From positions 62,001-126,000 of the forward strand of contig SBHC01000044.1 in the NCBI GenBank assembly GCA_006226375.1: a DNA stretch of 64,000 nucleotides. Reading direction: 5' to 3'. Below are positions 27,199 to 36,996 of this stretch, piece by piece (the first letter of the stretch is position 1; the number at the start of each line of letters is the position of its first letter). The stretch is from Deltaproteobacteria bacterium (GTDB lineage Bacteria > Myxococcota_C > UBA6777). The notes under the pieces are model-generated. The model worked only from the letters and a program-made list of their open reading frames with translations. It did no database searches and was not told the origin of the DNA. Both the position numbers and the translations under genes were made by a program.

Positions 27199-28428
27199 TT
27201 ACTTGCTGATCGACTTCAACCATAGCTGAGGATTGAGTGTACGAACCCCTTGTCGCATTTCAAAATACAGCTGGGGTGGCCCTAAGGTCCCTGTGGAACC
27301 TGACAGGCCAACGGGATACCTCACGTTGACCTCTTCTCCCTTCTTCACCAACACTTGAGAGAGGTGGGCATAAATCGTGTAGTACTGGTTTCCATGATCG
27401 ACAATGACAAGCTGGCCGTAGCCCCTCTTGAAGCCCGTTGCAGCAACAGTCCCCTTCGCAACAGCCAAGACCGCCGTTCCTTCTGGCACTCGGAGAACAA
27501 TCCCGCTGCGGCCCAAAGGATCGGAGAGAGAGGTGGGCAACAAGTTATCTTTCTGGCAAATCAAACGTTGGAAAGACCCCGAAGACTTAAGCTCGTACGA
27601 CTCACAATACGGGGAAAACGCTTGAATCGGCCAGGTTAGCTCACCCTTCTGAAGAGCAAGTCCGCCCACAGCCGATGCGCCCTGAGCCTGGGTCACCATG
27701 CTTTGGATGTAACGACCGCTGCCTCGCAAAGAGCGAAGAGTTCGACGGTACAACTCCTTGTCTCGGTACAAAGCCTTCAAGGCGGCAGCTTTTTCGCGAC
27801 GCTGAAACGAGAGCTGCTCCCGCTCCTTCGCGATGTTTTTCATCAGCTTCAACAATCGATTCTGACGCTTGACCCACGACTTCTTGATCGCTTCAGCCTC
27901 ACGTCGCATCGATTGGTATCTGCGGAGCATCCGAATGTCACGAACCGAGAGAGCCTCCAACGCACGCCACCGAGAAGCCATGTCGCGGAGCGAGCGGGTT
28001 CCCAGAAGCAACCGTGCTTTTCCCAGGCGCGCAAGGCGATAGACCATCTGCAGACGAGGTCGAATTTTCAGGAGAACCTTACGAGCCAACTGGTTTTGTT
28101 CATCCAGCTCCTCTTTGGCTTTGGCAACGATCCCTTGCAGCTTGACCATCCGCTTTTGCATGATTTTCACGCGCTCAAAGAGAACAACACTTCGCTGGTC
28201 CAGCCCCTCAATTTCGTCCAAGATCTGATTCTCTTGTCGCTTCACCTTGAGCAGCTTCATACGATTCTGCCAGTAAACGACTCGACGCAACTTTCGCTGG
28301 TCTTCTTGCTCCGAGGATGGAGGGTTTGGGGCTTGGGCAAGGCTTCGTTGCATCCAACCCACAGAGCACAGGCCTCCACAAAGAAACAAACCAGCAAGGA
28401 CAAAGACTCGCAAGAAAGTTCGGTTCAC
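27199..28428 (-). CDS. envC: EnvC-like murein hydrolase activator (coiled coil plus degenerate LytM)
   Basis: A 409-residue exported protein: signal peptide ending near LAQA, then about 200 residues of Lys/Arg/Leu-rich coiled coil, then a LytM/M23 fold (residues about 290-405: GTVAATGFKRGYGQLVIVDHG, YYTIYAHLS, LSGSTG). Of the four zinc ligands of active LytM enzymes, the first His and the Asp (HSGxD) are replaced by RSGIV, and HLHFE reads QLYFE; only the YAHLS His remains. It should therefore be enzymatically dead, as E. coli EnvC is, and act by activating a cell-wall amidase under FtsEX control. GTG start overlaps the ftsX stop (GTGA). Confidence 0.88.
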   Translation of the reverse strand: MNRTFLRVFVLAGLFLCGGLCSVGWMQRSLAQAPNPPSSEQEDQRKLRRVVYWQNRMKLLKVKRQENQILDEIEGLDQRSVVLFERVKIMQKRMVKLQGIVAKAKEELDEQNQLARKVLLKIRPRLQMVYRLARLGKARLLLGTRSLRDMASRWRALEALSVRDIRMLRRYQSMRREAEAIKKSWVKRQNRLLKLMKNIAKEREQLSFQRREKAAALKALYRDKELYRRTLRSLRGSGRYIQSMVTQAQGASAVGGLALQKGELTWPIQAFSPYCESYELKSSGSFQRLICQKDNLLPTSLSDPLGRSGIVLRVPEGTAVLAVAKGTVAATGFKRGYGQLVIVDHGNQYYTIYAHLSQVLVKKGEEVNVRYPVGLSGSTGTLGPPQLYFEMRQGVRTLNPQLWLKSISK

Positions 28429-29321
28429 GTGAGGACCCTCTGCTCTGTAGGGTTCGTCCGAAGAGCGATCCAGCTTCCTAACCAGCCTACACCGGCGCCA
28501 ACCACCAGCGAGCCCACCATGTAAGCGATGGGAAAGAACCGCAAGTGAACCGAAGTAAACGCGAGAAACTGCGAGTCAAACGGAACGACAAGCGAGAGGT
28601 ACATCGCCAAAAGAAACAACAGAGCAGCCCCAGCAGAGACGACCCCTTTCACCACACCTTCCAAGTAAAACGGAGCCCGAATGAATTGTTCGGTGGCTCC
28701 CAGCAAGCGCATCACAGCGATTTCGTCTTGGTGGACAAACAGAGCCATACGAATTGTACCCGCAGAGATAAAGCAGGCACAGAACAGGAGAAGACCACCG
28801 CCACCCCAGAGGATACCGCGAACCCAAGCGACCAAGGTCCAGAGGGGCGCGAACCACTTTTGCCCCACATCCACGTTTTTGACACCCTTCAGCTTGCGAA
28901 GGGTTCCTTCCAACTTCTTGAGGTGTGAGTCCGTCCGCGCCCGCAAAACAACATCCACTTCCAAGGTTGGCGGCAGCAAGGGTCCATCCAATCCATACAG
29001 CAGATGCTTGTGCTTGCCCATGGATTTGCGCAAGCGCTTCATCGACTCTTTGGGAGTAACCACTCGGACCTTCTTCACCGTGGGCCAAGACTGAATCTCT
29101 TGGGCCAAGATTGGGCGTTTTTCGGCCTCCAGCTTCTCGTCGAGGTACACGATGACGGGAGCTTCCGACTCCCATCTCTCCAAGACAGTCTCGACTTGAA
29201 CGGCCAACAATCCAAAAGCCCCCACGACAAAGAAGGAGATGGTCATCAGCAAGATGGCTTGCATCACGACGCCCCAACTCTCTCGGATGTTGCTCCAGGT
29301 TTGGCTTAAGAGGTAACGCAC
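28425..29321 (-). CDS. ftsX: Cell-division ABC transporter permease FtsX
   Basis: A 298-residue protein with the FtsX layout: a short cytoplasmic N-terminus, TM1 at about residues 20-45, a periplasmic domain of about 120 residues, then three C-terminal TM segments. DEIAVMRLLGATEQFIRAPFYLEG is the conserved FtsX cytoplasmic loop. It pairs with FtsE and couples ATP hydrolysis at the divisome to periplasmic EnvC. GTG start, preceded by a G-rich box; it lies 6 bp after ftsE and overlaps envC by 4 bp, so the three are translationally coupled. Confidence 0.93.
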   Translation of the reverse strand: MRYLLSQTWSNIRESWGVVMQAILLMTISFFVVGAFGLLAVQVETVLERWESEAPVIVYLDEKLEAEKRPILAQEIQSWPTVKKVRVVTPKESMKRLRKSMGKHKHLLYGLDGPLLPPTLEVDVVLRARTDSHLKKLEGTLRKLKGVKNVDVGQKWFAPLWTLVAWVRGILWGGGGLLLFCACFISAGTIRMALFVHQDEIAVMRLLGATEQFIRAPFYLEGVVKGVVSAGAALLFLLAMYLSLVVPFDSQFLAFTSVHLRFFPIAYMVGSLVVGAGVGWLGSWIALRTNPTEQRVLT

Positions 29322-29327
29322 AGTACC

Positions 29328-30062
29328 TTACCCCCCTTCGTCAAGAGGAGCGAGGAGGAGGGACAAGGGTGTCCAAGATTCTGCGTCACTTTCGTTGCCT
29401 TCCAGAAAACGCCCGTTCTCCAGAAACAACACCCGGCTGTCAATTTCGTCCCTCTGCTGGCGGACTTCATCCAAAGCGTGGGTGACGATGAGAACGGTGG
29501 TTCCTCGACGGTTGGCTCGCTTAAACATCGCGAAGATATCTTGGGCCATCCAAGGGTCAAGATTTCCAGTGGGTTCATCCGCGATCAGCAACCAGGGTTC
29601 ACGCACCATGGCTCGGGCGATCGCGACACGTTGCTGCTCTCCCCCAGACAACACTGTGGGGAGCTGATTCCGACAGTGCAGCAACCCGACTTCAGAGAGG
29701 ACCTTCTCCACCCTGTGGTCGATTTCTGCCCTTGGACGCCCGACCACTTCCAGGGCAAAGGCCACGTTCTCAAACACAGTCCGACGAGGCAGGAGCTTAA
29801 AGTCTTGAAAGACGACGCCGACCTTGCGACGAAAGTAAGGCATATCCCTCGATGTGAGAGTGCCGACATTCATTCCACCCACCACCACCTCGCCCGAGGT
29901 TGGACGCTCGCTGGCAAAGAGAAGCTTCAACAGCGTACTTTTGCCCGCGCCAGAGGGTCCAATGACGTAAACAAACTCACCACGCTTAATGTGCAAGTTG
30001 ACATTGTCCAACACATTGAAACCCGGCTGGTACGATTTAGAGACATCACGCAGCCAAATCAT
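29328..30062 (-). CDS. ftsE: Cell-division ABC transporter ATPase FtsE
   Basis: A 244-residue ABC ATPase. Walker A GPSGAGKST at about residue 35, Q-loop FQDFKLL, signature LSGGEQQRVAIARA, Walker B LLIADEPTGNLD, and H-loop VTHAL. The FtsE-typical VFQDFKLLP is present. The C-terminus carries about 20 extra residues after the core. First gene of ftsE-ftsX-envC. No strong ribosome-binding site precedes the ATG at 30062, while the 85-bp gap from the upstream gene leaves room for a promoter. Confidence 0.95.
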   Translation of the reverse strand: MIWLRDVSKSYQPGFNVLDNVNLHIKRGEFVYVIGPSGAGKSTLLKLLFASERPTSGEVVVGGMNVGTLTSRDMPYFRRKVGVVFQDFKLLPRRTVFENVAFALEVVGRPRAEIDHRVEKVLSEVGLLHCRNQLPTVLSGGEQQRVAIARAMVREPWLLIADEPTGNLDPWMAQDIFAMFKRANRRGTTVLIVTHALDEVRQQRDEIDSRVLFLENGRFLEGNESDAESWTPLSLLLAPLDEGG

Positions 30063-30147
30063 GGGTCACTCGTGAGCAAGCGGTGAAGGTGGAGGAGAAA
30101 CAAATCGCGTCCCTGGAAGTTCCTGTTGGCAGATTTCGCCCGGTACC

Positions 30148-31251
30148 CTACGAATCTTTCGACGCTGGCGTTACAGACACTTTGACCAAAGGCTGGGAAG
30201 ACGAAGGCTCAGCGGGCTCGCTTGCGTTCTCATCGTTTCCGCCCGATTGGATCCAGGCTTGTAGAATGGGCGTCATGACCATGGTCGCGTCAGAGGACTC
30301 CACTCGTGGCTCACGACCAAGCCAAGGCCTGGCTTCCTGCTCCTGGGTTTCAGAGCCTGTAGCCTGGGAAGGGTTCGAGTGACCTCCATGGTAAGAGGCA
30401 GGAGGCTCAGGATCGAGGGGGACAGGCGGCTGTAGAGGACCATGAGGAGCCTGGTGCCCCGACATCCTTGCAGGGGAAAACTCTGGGCTTGCGCTGGGAA
30501 GCTCAGGAATGGTCGGTGACTCTTCCTCAAACAACACACTGTCGAGGTTGTCCCCAGAACCAATTTCAATGTTCCTCAACGCTGACATGACAGCCGTTGG
30601 TTTGCTGGGAGGCTTCGGCTGTGTAGGAGACATGGGTATTTGGAAGGAAGGACGCTCCCGTGAGGGTCGTCGTCGCGACATCCGGGCCGAACCACGAAGC
30701 ATCATCCCTGAACGTGGTTCAATCGAAGGGGGAGCTGGCGTTGCAGACTCAGCAGGCTTTTCTTCGTCCACCACTGCTTTGTGAAACAATGGCGCACGGG
30801 GCGGTTCAATCGGAGGAGCAGGTCGAGCGGCCGGCGGTGCAGACTCTGTCGGCATGACAATGCGAGAGACAGGTGAATCAACGGCTTCCGAAGGGTCAGT
30901 GGCATTGAGTTCGGGTGCAATCACGGAAGAAGCGCCAGGAAGTGGACCCGGTGCGACGCGCTTGTGATCGGAGTCGGCCAGCAGGGGGTGCCCGTCATGT
31001 TTGCCAGCCTTAAGCTCGCGGAGCATGTCTTTGTGCTGCTCCTGCATCATCGCACGAACGGCCTTCTCCAACCCCTCTTCCGTCAGCCCCTGCTCCATCA
31101 AGTGGTCGTACGACTTTTTCTTCGAAGAGAGGATGTTCCCGCCGACAAACAAGTGAGTGATGATATGGGGGTACTTGGTTCCACTGTCTTCGGTTTGGAT
31201 GTGAAACACGCGTTCGTTGTGAATGATGTTGTGATTATATCCTGTGATCAT
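30148..31251 (-). CDS. Pro-rich protein with conserved N-terminal domain
   Basis: About 367 residues. The first about 100 form a folded domain (HNERVFHIQTEDSG, ITHLFVGGNIL, MMQEQHKDMLRELKAG) that I recall in many Myxococcota proteins, function unknown to me. From about residue 105 on the chain is Pro/Glu/Ser/Ala-rich and probably disordered, with SRRRPSRERPSF-type basic patches. No signal peptide. ATG at 31251 lies inside the 3' end of murI (16-bp overlap); a GTG at 31266 would add five residues. It sits between murI and ftsE, which suggests but does not show a cell-envelope or division role. Confidence 0.75.
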   Translation of the reverse strand: MITGYNHNIIHNERVFHIQTEDSGTKYPHIITHLFVGGNILSSKKKSYDHLMEQGLTEEGLEKAVRAMMQEQHKDMLRELKAGKHDGHPLLADSDHKRVAPGPLPGASSVIAPELNATDPSEAVDSPVSRIVMPTESAPPAARPAPPIEPPRAPLFHKAVVDEEKPAESATPAPPSIEPRSGMMLRGSARMSRRRPSRERPSFQIPMSPTQPKPPSKPTAVMSALRNIEIGSGDNLDSVLFEEESPTIPELPSASPEFSPARMSGHQAPHGPLQPPVPLDPEPPASYHGGHSNPSQATGSETQEQEARPWLGREPRVESSDATMVMTPILQAWIQSGGNDENASEPAEPSSSQPLVKVSVTPASKDS

Positions 31252-32146
31252 TGGCTTCTTGCGCACCTATTCCACGAACGTATTGTGATAAGTCCACTTG
31301 TTCCACCCGCTGTGGCGCACCACCCAAGAATCGATGCGCCACCTGTTGAAACCGATGGGGTGTGTCTGTAACGAAACAAATCAGTTCACCTTCCTGCCCT
31401 TCACTCGCCAACCATCCCCTCTTTTGGAGAAGCAATGTAGCTTCTTGAGACACACTCTCAGAGGGGTCAACCAGAGCCACGCTCTGTCCAAAGTATCGAT
31501 CAACCGCACCTCGAAGTAAAGGATAGTGCGTACAACCAAGAATTAACGTGTCGATCGAACTCTCTTTGTACTCTGCCAGATATGTCGCAAGAGTCAAGTC
31601 TGTAACAGGATGGTCCAACCACCCTTCCTCCACCAAAGGGACCAACAAAGGACAGGCTTTGGCGAGCACAACGGCGCTTGGGTCAGCGGAACGGATGGAG
31701 GACTGGTACGCTCCGCTCCGAACGGTGCCAGCAGTACCAATGATTCCCACTCTCCGACTTTTGGAGAGCTGCATGGCCTTCCATACCGCCGATCGAATCA
31801 CCCCAATCACAGGGATCGAGCAACGTTCACGCAGGGCTGACAAGGCATAGGCCGTTGCTGTGTTGCATGCAATGATGACCATCTTAAGAGGAAGAGGCGG
31901 AGACTGCTCAGGGGGCTGGGAGGCTTGTCTCTTGCGGAGGTCCAACTCACGCGAGGCAACTTCCAAGAATCGCAGGGCTTCCAACGAGTACCTACGGACA
32001 GTATCTCCACTCCGTGTCCCGTAGGGCACACGAGCGGTGTCGCCCAAGTACAGGATGGTTTCGTGGGGAAGGAGGGCACGGAGAGCACGAACGACCGTGA
32101 GACCTCCAACACCCGAATCAAAAACTCCAATCGCTCCCTGTTGCAT
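31235..32146 (-). CDS. murI: Glutamate racemase
   Basis: A 303-residue cytoplasmic enzyme that makes D-glutamate for peptidoglycan. The diagnostic motifs are all present: FDSGVGGLTV at residues about 9-18, GDTARVPYG, the first catalytic Cys in ACNTATA, and the second in GCTHYPLL. An insert of about 15 residues (RKRQASQPPEQSPPLP) around residue 80 is slightly unusual. GAAGGA precedes the ATG. First gene of the envelope cluster running to 25462. Confidence 0.96.
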   Translation of the reverse strand: MQQGAIGVFDSGVGGLTVVRALRALLPHETILYLGDTARVPYGTRSGDTVRRYSLEALRFLEVASRELDLRKRQASQPPEQSPPLPLKMVIIACNTATAYALSALRERCSIPVIGVIRSAVWKAMQLSKSRRVGIIGTAGTVRSGAYQSSIRSADPSAVVLAKACPLLVPLVEEGWLDHPVTDLTLATYLAEYKESSIDTLILGCTHYPLLRGAVDRYFGQSVALVDPSESVSQEATLLLQKRGWLASEGQEGELICFVTDTPHRFQQVAHRFLGGAPQRVEQVDLSQYVRGIGAQEANDHRI

Positions 32147-32221
32147 CGATTTCCTTCTCGTAGCAAGGCGGAATCAACCACAAAAAAGAGAAAGTGGTCG
32201 GCCTTGTAGAAAGGTACTCAG

Positions 32222-32653
32222 CTAGGGTGCGACTTGCAAGTTAACCGTGGCAGGGGAGATCCGCCCGGTCTGAACGAGGACTTGACGATTGGAGGAGATG
32301 TACGTTGTCACAAGCGTCCCGTCCTGATTCTCCGAGGCTTTCACCAAAAGGTTGTAGTAGCCACAACCAATCCCTGAGAGAACCACTTCCCTCGCGGTGC
32401 AATCAAACTCAGATCCACCAGGAAGTTCAACAGCTTGTCCATCGGGAGTGGTCAGTTCAACGGTCATCGTTGTTGCATCCACAGGACACACAGGGCTGGC
32501 GTTGAACACCCAACGCACCTGCAGATCACCGGGACCACCACACTCCTTGTCGTAGTCAGGATAGTATCCCCAAAAACAACCGCTGCTCAACAGCAACACA
32601 ACCAACGCGGCGATTCCTCTCGCCCAAAACAACATTCGATTTCGGTAGCACAT
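32222..32653 (-). CDS. Small lipoprotein of unknown function
   Basis: About 143 residues. Start placed at the ATG at 32653 with GGAG 11 bases upstream; 32635 and 32707 are alternatives. Hydrophobic signal with lipobox LSSGC. The mature part is a beta-rich domain of about 110 residues with four to five Cys (ECGG, SPVCPVD, FDCTAREV, GIGCGYY), resembling an Ig-like or carboxypeptidase-regulatory fold with TVELTTPDGQAVELPGG as a strand-turn-strand. Unknown function. Confidence 0.72.
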   Translation of the reverse strand: MCYRNRMLFWARGIAALVVLLLSSGCFWGYYPDYDKECGGPGDLQVRWVFNASPVCPVDATTMTVELTTPDGQAVELPGGSEFDCTAREVVLSGIGCGYYNLLVKASENQDGTLVTTYISSNRQVLVQTGRISPATVNLQVAP

Positions 32654-32856
32654 ACGACTTATTACTCCATCCGGAAAGGACGACAAACCAACAAAGCACC
32701 TCTTCACAATGGGAAAGGAGCGGTCCCTTGTACCAGAAATGGTCGTGCCTGAAAAGGGACACCTGGATGCTTTCTATGATTCCGGGAGAAATAGCAAGAA
32801 AAAGACGGGAGAAGACAGAGAAAGAATAGGTAGAAACTGTCGGAAAGAACGAGAGA

Positions 32857-35532
32857 TTAGTACGAGGACCCAACAAAGCCCAGCGAGTGGTTGCAACTGT
32901 TGAGGCTACCTGAGCCATCCGTGCTAACCGTGAGATTGACCCCGAGGGAGACAGGAGTCAGGTTCGCATCCTTCTGACCATTTCCATCGATCAAGGTCAC
33001 CAAGTGGGACCAGAGCTTGGGATACATCACACCGTAGAAGGTGGTGGGTTCAATCACAGTTTCCTGTGTATACGCTGAGCCCGTCGTGGGAATTTGAAGA
33101 GTATGAATGTTGAAGCCAAACAACGTTGCATTGTTGGAATTCAGCGTATTGAGGGTTGGACTGACCAAAGAGTTGGCGCCCTGCACAGGGTATTGAGCCG
33201 CGGAGGTCGGGGTCAAAGGATTAAGGTTCTCATCCACCCAAAGGAACTTGGCTTCCACAGGACCACCGTCAATACGGAATGCGTTATTGTTAGGCATCTT
33301 CTCGTACTGGTCGAGGTTGTACGACTTGGTAGCGTCTCCAGAAACCAACGCAGTCGCGCTCGGTTTCAGCCGGTATGCACCTTCGTGGAAGGGAATGTTG
33401 GTGCAGGCACCCAGATTAACCGCTGGGTTGACTTGTGTGACCGCTTTGCGACAACCCGTCCAAAGGATCCAGGTTTTCTTCCAGATCAATGTGTCAACAT
33501 CCCACAAACCGTTCGGTCCGTCGCGACGACCGTTTCCAACACCGACGGTGGTGCAGCCGTTGATCTTGTTCTTCACTTGCTCCGCGGTGCAGGGGATGTC
33601 TACAAACTGCTCACCGTTGGGCAGTCCGGGCAAGCGGGAGTCCCATTTGCCGTTGTCGTTGATGTCGAGGTAGGGTTCGCCCAAGTCTACGAAGGGCTCG
33701 CCCACATCGTAGCGTCCGTTTTGGTTCACGTCGGTAAACTGCTCTTCCCCGTTGGTGTACGCCACGATCGTGACCAAACCATCTCGGGGGTTGCGAACCC
33801 GACCAAAGCGGTCGGTGTACCAGGGCTCAACATACAAGGTTTGTTGACCCGCGATGGCACTCTTGGTGCAGTTGTAGGGGAACCAATATCCGTTGTTTTG
33901 GGGCTGCGAACATTGTGGGTCTTTGCAGTTGTTAACATTGGGAACCGACATCGGCTCGACGTCAGCCGGAGGGGGGTTCTGGGTACGTACCGAAACGGTC
34001 ACGGAGCCAGCGTTGGCACCACCACCACCAGCCGTTCCCGCAGAGGATGCACCGGAAGCATCGATCGCTCCAGCTTCCGACATAAACAAGACCTGTGTAG
34101 AGAACCCAACCTTGTTGGTAAAGCGATCACCCAAACGCACCGTGCAGTCGGTGTTGATGGTGTTGGAGATGTTGGTACCAAACTGTCCGACAAAGCCGCC
34201 GACATTGCGTTTGGAGCAAGAGAGGGTAAGACCTCGGTAGCTAGGACGTCCACCGACAATCGCGATACTGGGCGAGAGCGCTTGGATCGTCTTCTTGCAT
34301 TGTCCCAGGTGACAGGAGTATCCGCATCCGCTGCAGTCTGCATCAGAGTTACACTTGACGGGGCAACCCGAGACAGCAGGTGGAACTTCAATCGCAACCA
34401 GCGCGCGCACGGTCACAGAACCGGTTGAGACCCCACTCTTCACCTGTGTGAACGCAGAGCCTTGGTCGTTGGTGAGCGCTTCTGAGGTTGTAACGCTGGC
34501 TCCACCCACAGGGTTGGTCAGTTCAAAGTACACTCGCGTTCCCTCGGGGAACGGATCGTTGTTGGTGTCGAGAACCTTAACACTCACCGTGGTGACTTCT
34601 TTTCCGCTGCCCGCGGTTCCGATGGTGTTGGGTTTGATGTCAGCAAACTCCAAGAAACCCAGTTCAACGATGCTAACGGGAACGCGAGCGTTTCCATCAA
34701 AGTTGTTGTTGGAGAGTTCGGCTTCCACAATCGCAGTACCCGCACGGACTCCAGCCAAGAGGAACGCCCGGAAGGATCCGCGTTTGTTGTAACCAACCAG
34801 ATACTCCCCGGTACCTTGGCCGTTCACTTTTTCTTCGGGAATCGCTTTGCGGTCGTCGTAATTGAGCAACGTACCCAAGGTGGTTCGGAACACGAGCTTG
34901 ATGTTCTCTAGCTCTTTGACTGGAATTTTGGGTTCAAGGATCTTGGCGCTGATTTCGGTCATCGACTTGCCATCAGCGCGGAGCTTCTTGTCACGAACGG
35001 TCAGCTCAATTTTCACGGGGAGGATGACATTGCTTGCTTTGTCCACCGCAGGAGCTTCGGGCGTGCCAGCGTCCTTGTTCACAACTTCTTCGGGGCCGGG
35101 TTCGGGTGTAGCTTCGGGTCCGTCTCCGCCCAAGATAATCAAGGTCAACGTGTTTTGACCAAACTCGCTTTTGGCCGTAATCACGGCAGACCCAGCAGTA
35201 TCACTGGGATAAAACTCTGCTGTTGCAACCCCGCTGGTGGTGGTCACGGTCAACTGTCGGATATCTTCTCCTTGTTTGAAGGTACCCAACGTCGTGGTGA
35301 GCAAGATGGAGGAGCCATCAGCGAGAGCTTTTCCCTCTTTGTCGACGGCTTCCATGGTGATAGCAACTCGGTCACCACTGAATTGTGCGCCGGCTTTGGG
35401 AAATTGATTGGACACAGAGAATTTAATTGATGGCCCTGGGGTTGGAGTAGAACAACCAACCGAACCGACCACCAAGGCTAGAGCAGAGAAAAAGACGAGT
35501 AGGCACAAGCCAAAACCACGTTGCCACTGCAT
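32857..35532 (-). CDS. Large lipoprotein with Big-type Ig domains and Asp-rich Ca-binding-like motifs
   Basis: An 891-residue lipoprotein; ATG at 35532 follows GGAGG by 7 bases, lipobox GSVGC. Residues about 35-135, 175-300 and 305-405 look like bacterial Ig-like domains of the Big_1 (invasin/intimin) type, with the family's LTTTLGTF, FRTTLGTLL and VYFELTNP strands. A short Cys knot (PVKCNSDADCSGCGYSCH) follows. After about residue 600 there are Asp-rich stretches (DVNQNGRYDVGEP, DINDNGKWD) like EF-hand or thrombospondin-type-3 calcium sites. Probably a surface adhesin or structural protein. Divergent from the cyclophilin cluster. Confidence 0.83.
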   Translation of the reverse strand: MQWQRGFGLCLLVFFSALALVVGSVGCSTPTPGPSIKFSVSNQFPKAGAQFSGDRVAITMEAVDKEGKALADGSSILLTTTLGTFKQGEDIRQLTVTTTSGVATAEFYPSDTAGSAVITAKSEFGQNTLTLIILGGDGPEATPEPGPEEVVNKDAGTPEAPAVDKASNVILPVKIELTVRDKKLRADGKSMTEISAKILEPKIPVKELENIKLVFRTTLGTLLNYDDRKAIPEEKVNGQGTGEYLVGYNKRGSFRAFLLAGVRAGTAIVEAELSNNNFDGNARVPVSIVELGFLEFADIKPNTIGTAGSGKEVTTVSVKVLDTNNDPFPEGTRVYFELTNPVGGASVTTSEALTNDQGSAFTQVKSGVSTGSVTVRALVAIEVPPAVSGCPVKCNSDADCSGCGYSCHLGQCKKTIQALSPSIAIVGGRPSYRGLTLSCSKRNVGGFVGQFGTNISNTINTDCTVRLGDRFTNKVGFSTQVLFMSEAGAIDASGASSAGTAGGGGANAGSVTVSVRTQNPPPADVEPMSVPNVNNCKDPQCSQPQNNGYWFPYNCTKSAIAGQQTLYVEPWYTDRFGRVRNPRDGLVTIVAYTNGEEQFTDVNQNGRYDVGEPFVDLGEPYLDINDNGKWDSRLPGLPNGEQFVDIPCTAEQVKNKINGCTTVGVGNGRRDGPNGLWDVDTLIWKKTWILWTGCRKAVTQVNPAVNLGACTNIPFHEGAYRLKPSATALVSGDATKSYNLDQYEKMPNNNAFRIDGGPVEAKFLWVDENLNPLTPTSAAQYPVQGANSLVSPTLNTLNSNNATLFGFNIHTLQIPTTGSAYTQETVIEPTTFYGVMYPKLWSHLVTLIDGNGQKDANLTPVSLGVNLTVSTDGSGSLNSCNHSLGFVGSSY

Positions 35533-35942
35533 ACGACAACCTCCAAACCAGAGAGAGACGATGAAACCCAAACAATAACCTTGCCAGTATGACCCGACTT
35601 GGTCCATCCATAGACACCGGGAAACCCCAGTCCATCCTTACAAAAATGAGACTACCCCATCCTAGGTTTGGTCTCATTCCATTGCATTGAGCCGTGGGTT
35701 ATGGCAGGAGCGATGGGATGCTCCCGTGACCTCCCGGTCATCATTTTCCTTAGCAAGAGACAGCCGAATCTGTCAAGCTTACGGCACGCTAACAAAGCCC
35801 TTGCGAGGCCCACTCCCCTATGATAAAGAAAAGAACCCAATCTTAGGAGGATACCTGCGCCGTAGAGCGGCTGTAAGGTCTCGACATCTTCGAACAGTTC
35901 AACTACTGTAACGACCCCCCCTTTGCAACACTTGAGGTGAGG
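35533..35942. other. Divergent intergenic region of about 410 bp
   Basis: Non-coding gap between the Big-domain lipoprotein and the cyclophilin cluster. Apart from the dyad at 35645-35678 nothing is recognisable; short frames here lack ribosome-binding sites. Confidence 0.5.
35645..35678. promoter_or_regulatory. Inverted repeat, possible operator
   Basis: AATGAGAC (35645-35652) and GTCTCATT (35671-35678) are perfect inverted arms with an 18-base spacer that itself holds ACC/GGT. Located 113 bp upstream of the lipoprotein start, in a divergent promoter region. Confidence 0.45.
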
Positions 35943-36971
35943 ATGAGTCAACTTCACATTTTTTTCACAAAGACTCTTCAGTTTGCTTGCAACTCAGCCA
36001 CTTGCCTAGTCCTGTTTGGAACCACTTTGGTGGTGGGTCCTGCTGCGACCGCGTTCGGACAAACCTCCAAACCAGCGAGTCGCCCAGCCCAAAAGGTTGG
36101 ACAAGCGAAGGCGACGTCACGAGTGAGCACAAAGCCGAAGGTCGCTGCATCCAAAGCCCCAACGATACAAGGGAAAGGTCAACCTTGGGCGATATTCGTC
36201 ACCTCCAAAGGCACCATCATCGCCAAGTTGCATGAATTACTTGTGCCCAAAACGGTCGCCAACTTTATCGGGCTGGCCACGGGCAGCAAGCGCTGGAAGC
36301 ATCCTCGCACGGGCAAGTGGCACAAAGGCAAGCCTTACTACGACGGTCTCACCTTTCACCGTGTCATTCCCAATTTTATGATCCAAACGGGTTGCCCCCT
36401 TGGCACTGGAACCGGCGGGCCGGGGTACAAGTTCGCGGACGAATTCCACCCGAATTTACGTCACGATGGGCCGGGCGTTTTAAGCATGGCGAACTCAGGA
36501 CCTGATACCAACGGCGGTCAGTTTTTCATCACACACAGGGCCACCCCCTGGTTGAACGGCACAGTGCAAAAGTTTTGCGGTAATTTCAGCCGACCCGTCC
36601 GTTGCTTCAACCACCGACAGTGCCAAATCTTGAAGATGCGATATCCCCATTACTCGAAGGGACCGGCGCTGTGTAACAAGACCTACACCTTCTGCACCAA
36701 CTTCGCTCGCCCTGTACGTTGCCGCGACATCCGAGACTGCCAGCGATTGGCTCGTCGGTACCCCAAGTTTTCCAAGGGAACATTGGCCTGCAAGCCCAAA
36801 GTTCGCGGACACTCTGTGTTTGGAAAGGTTGTTCATGGTATGGATGTAGTGTATGCCATCGGCAAAGTAAAACGCGACTCCAGGAACAAACCACGAAAAA
36901 CTGTGTTTCTGCAACGCGTTTTGATCCGTCGTGCTCCTGCTTGGAGCAAAGACTGGCTCAAGCTCAAGTAA
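35943..36971 (+). CDS. Exported cyclophilin-type peptidyl-prolyl isomerase with duplicated Cys4 insert
   Basis: A 342-residue PPIase. ATG at 35943 is preceded by GAGGTGAGG. A hydrophobic N-terminus ([11 protein letters not shown]) ending near AFGQ suggests export; a basic, Ala/Lys-rich linker follows. The cyclophilin core has the catalytic Arg motif [22 protein letters not shown], and [16 protein letters not shown], where canonical cyclophilins have GS in place of GG. Between ATPWLNG and [10 protein letters not shown] two 39-residue Cys4 units are inserted ([12 protein letters not shown]... and [12 protein letters not shown]...), each with spacing C-x8-C-x5-C-x16-C. They lie where many cyclophilins have only a short loop beside the active site. 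First of three tandem cyclophilins. Confidence 0.9.
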   Translation: MSQLHIFFTKTLQFACNSATCLVLFGTTLVVGPAATAFGQTSKPASRPAQKVGQAKATSRVSTKPKVAASKAPTIQGKGQPWAIFVTSKGTIIAKLHELLVPKTVANFIGLATGSKRWKHPRTGKWHKGKPYYDGLTFHRVIPNFMIQTGCPLGTGTGGPGYKFADEFHPNLRHDGPGVLSMANSGPDTNGGQFFITHRATPWLNGTVQKFCGNFSRPVRCFNHRQCQILKMRYPHYSKGPALCNKTYTFCTNFARPVRCRDIRDCQRLARRYPKFSKGTLACKPKVRGHSVFGKVVHGMDVVYAIGKVKRDSRNKPRKTVFLQRVLIRRAPAWSKDWLKLK

Positions 36972-36996
36972 CTCTCCCCGGAGGAAACCCATTCGA

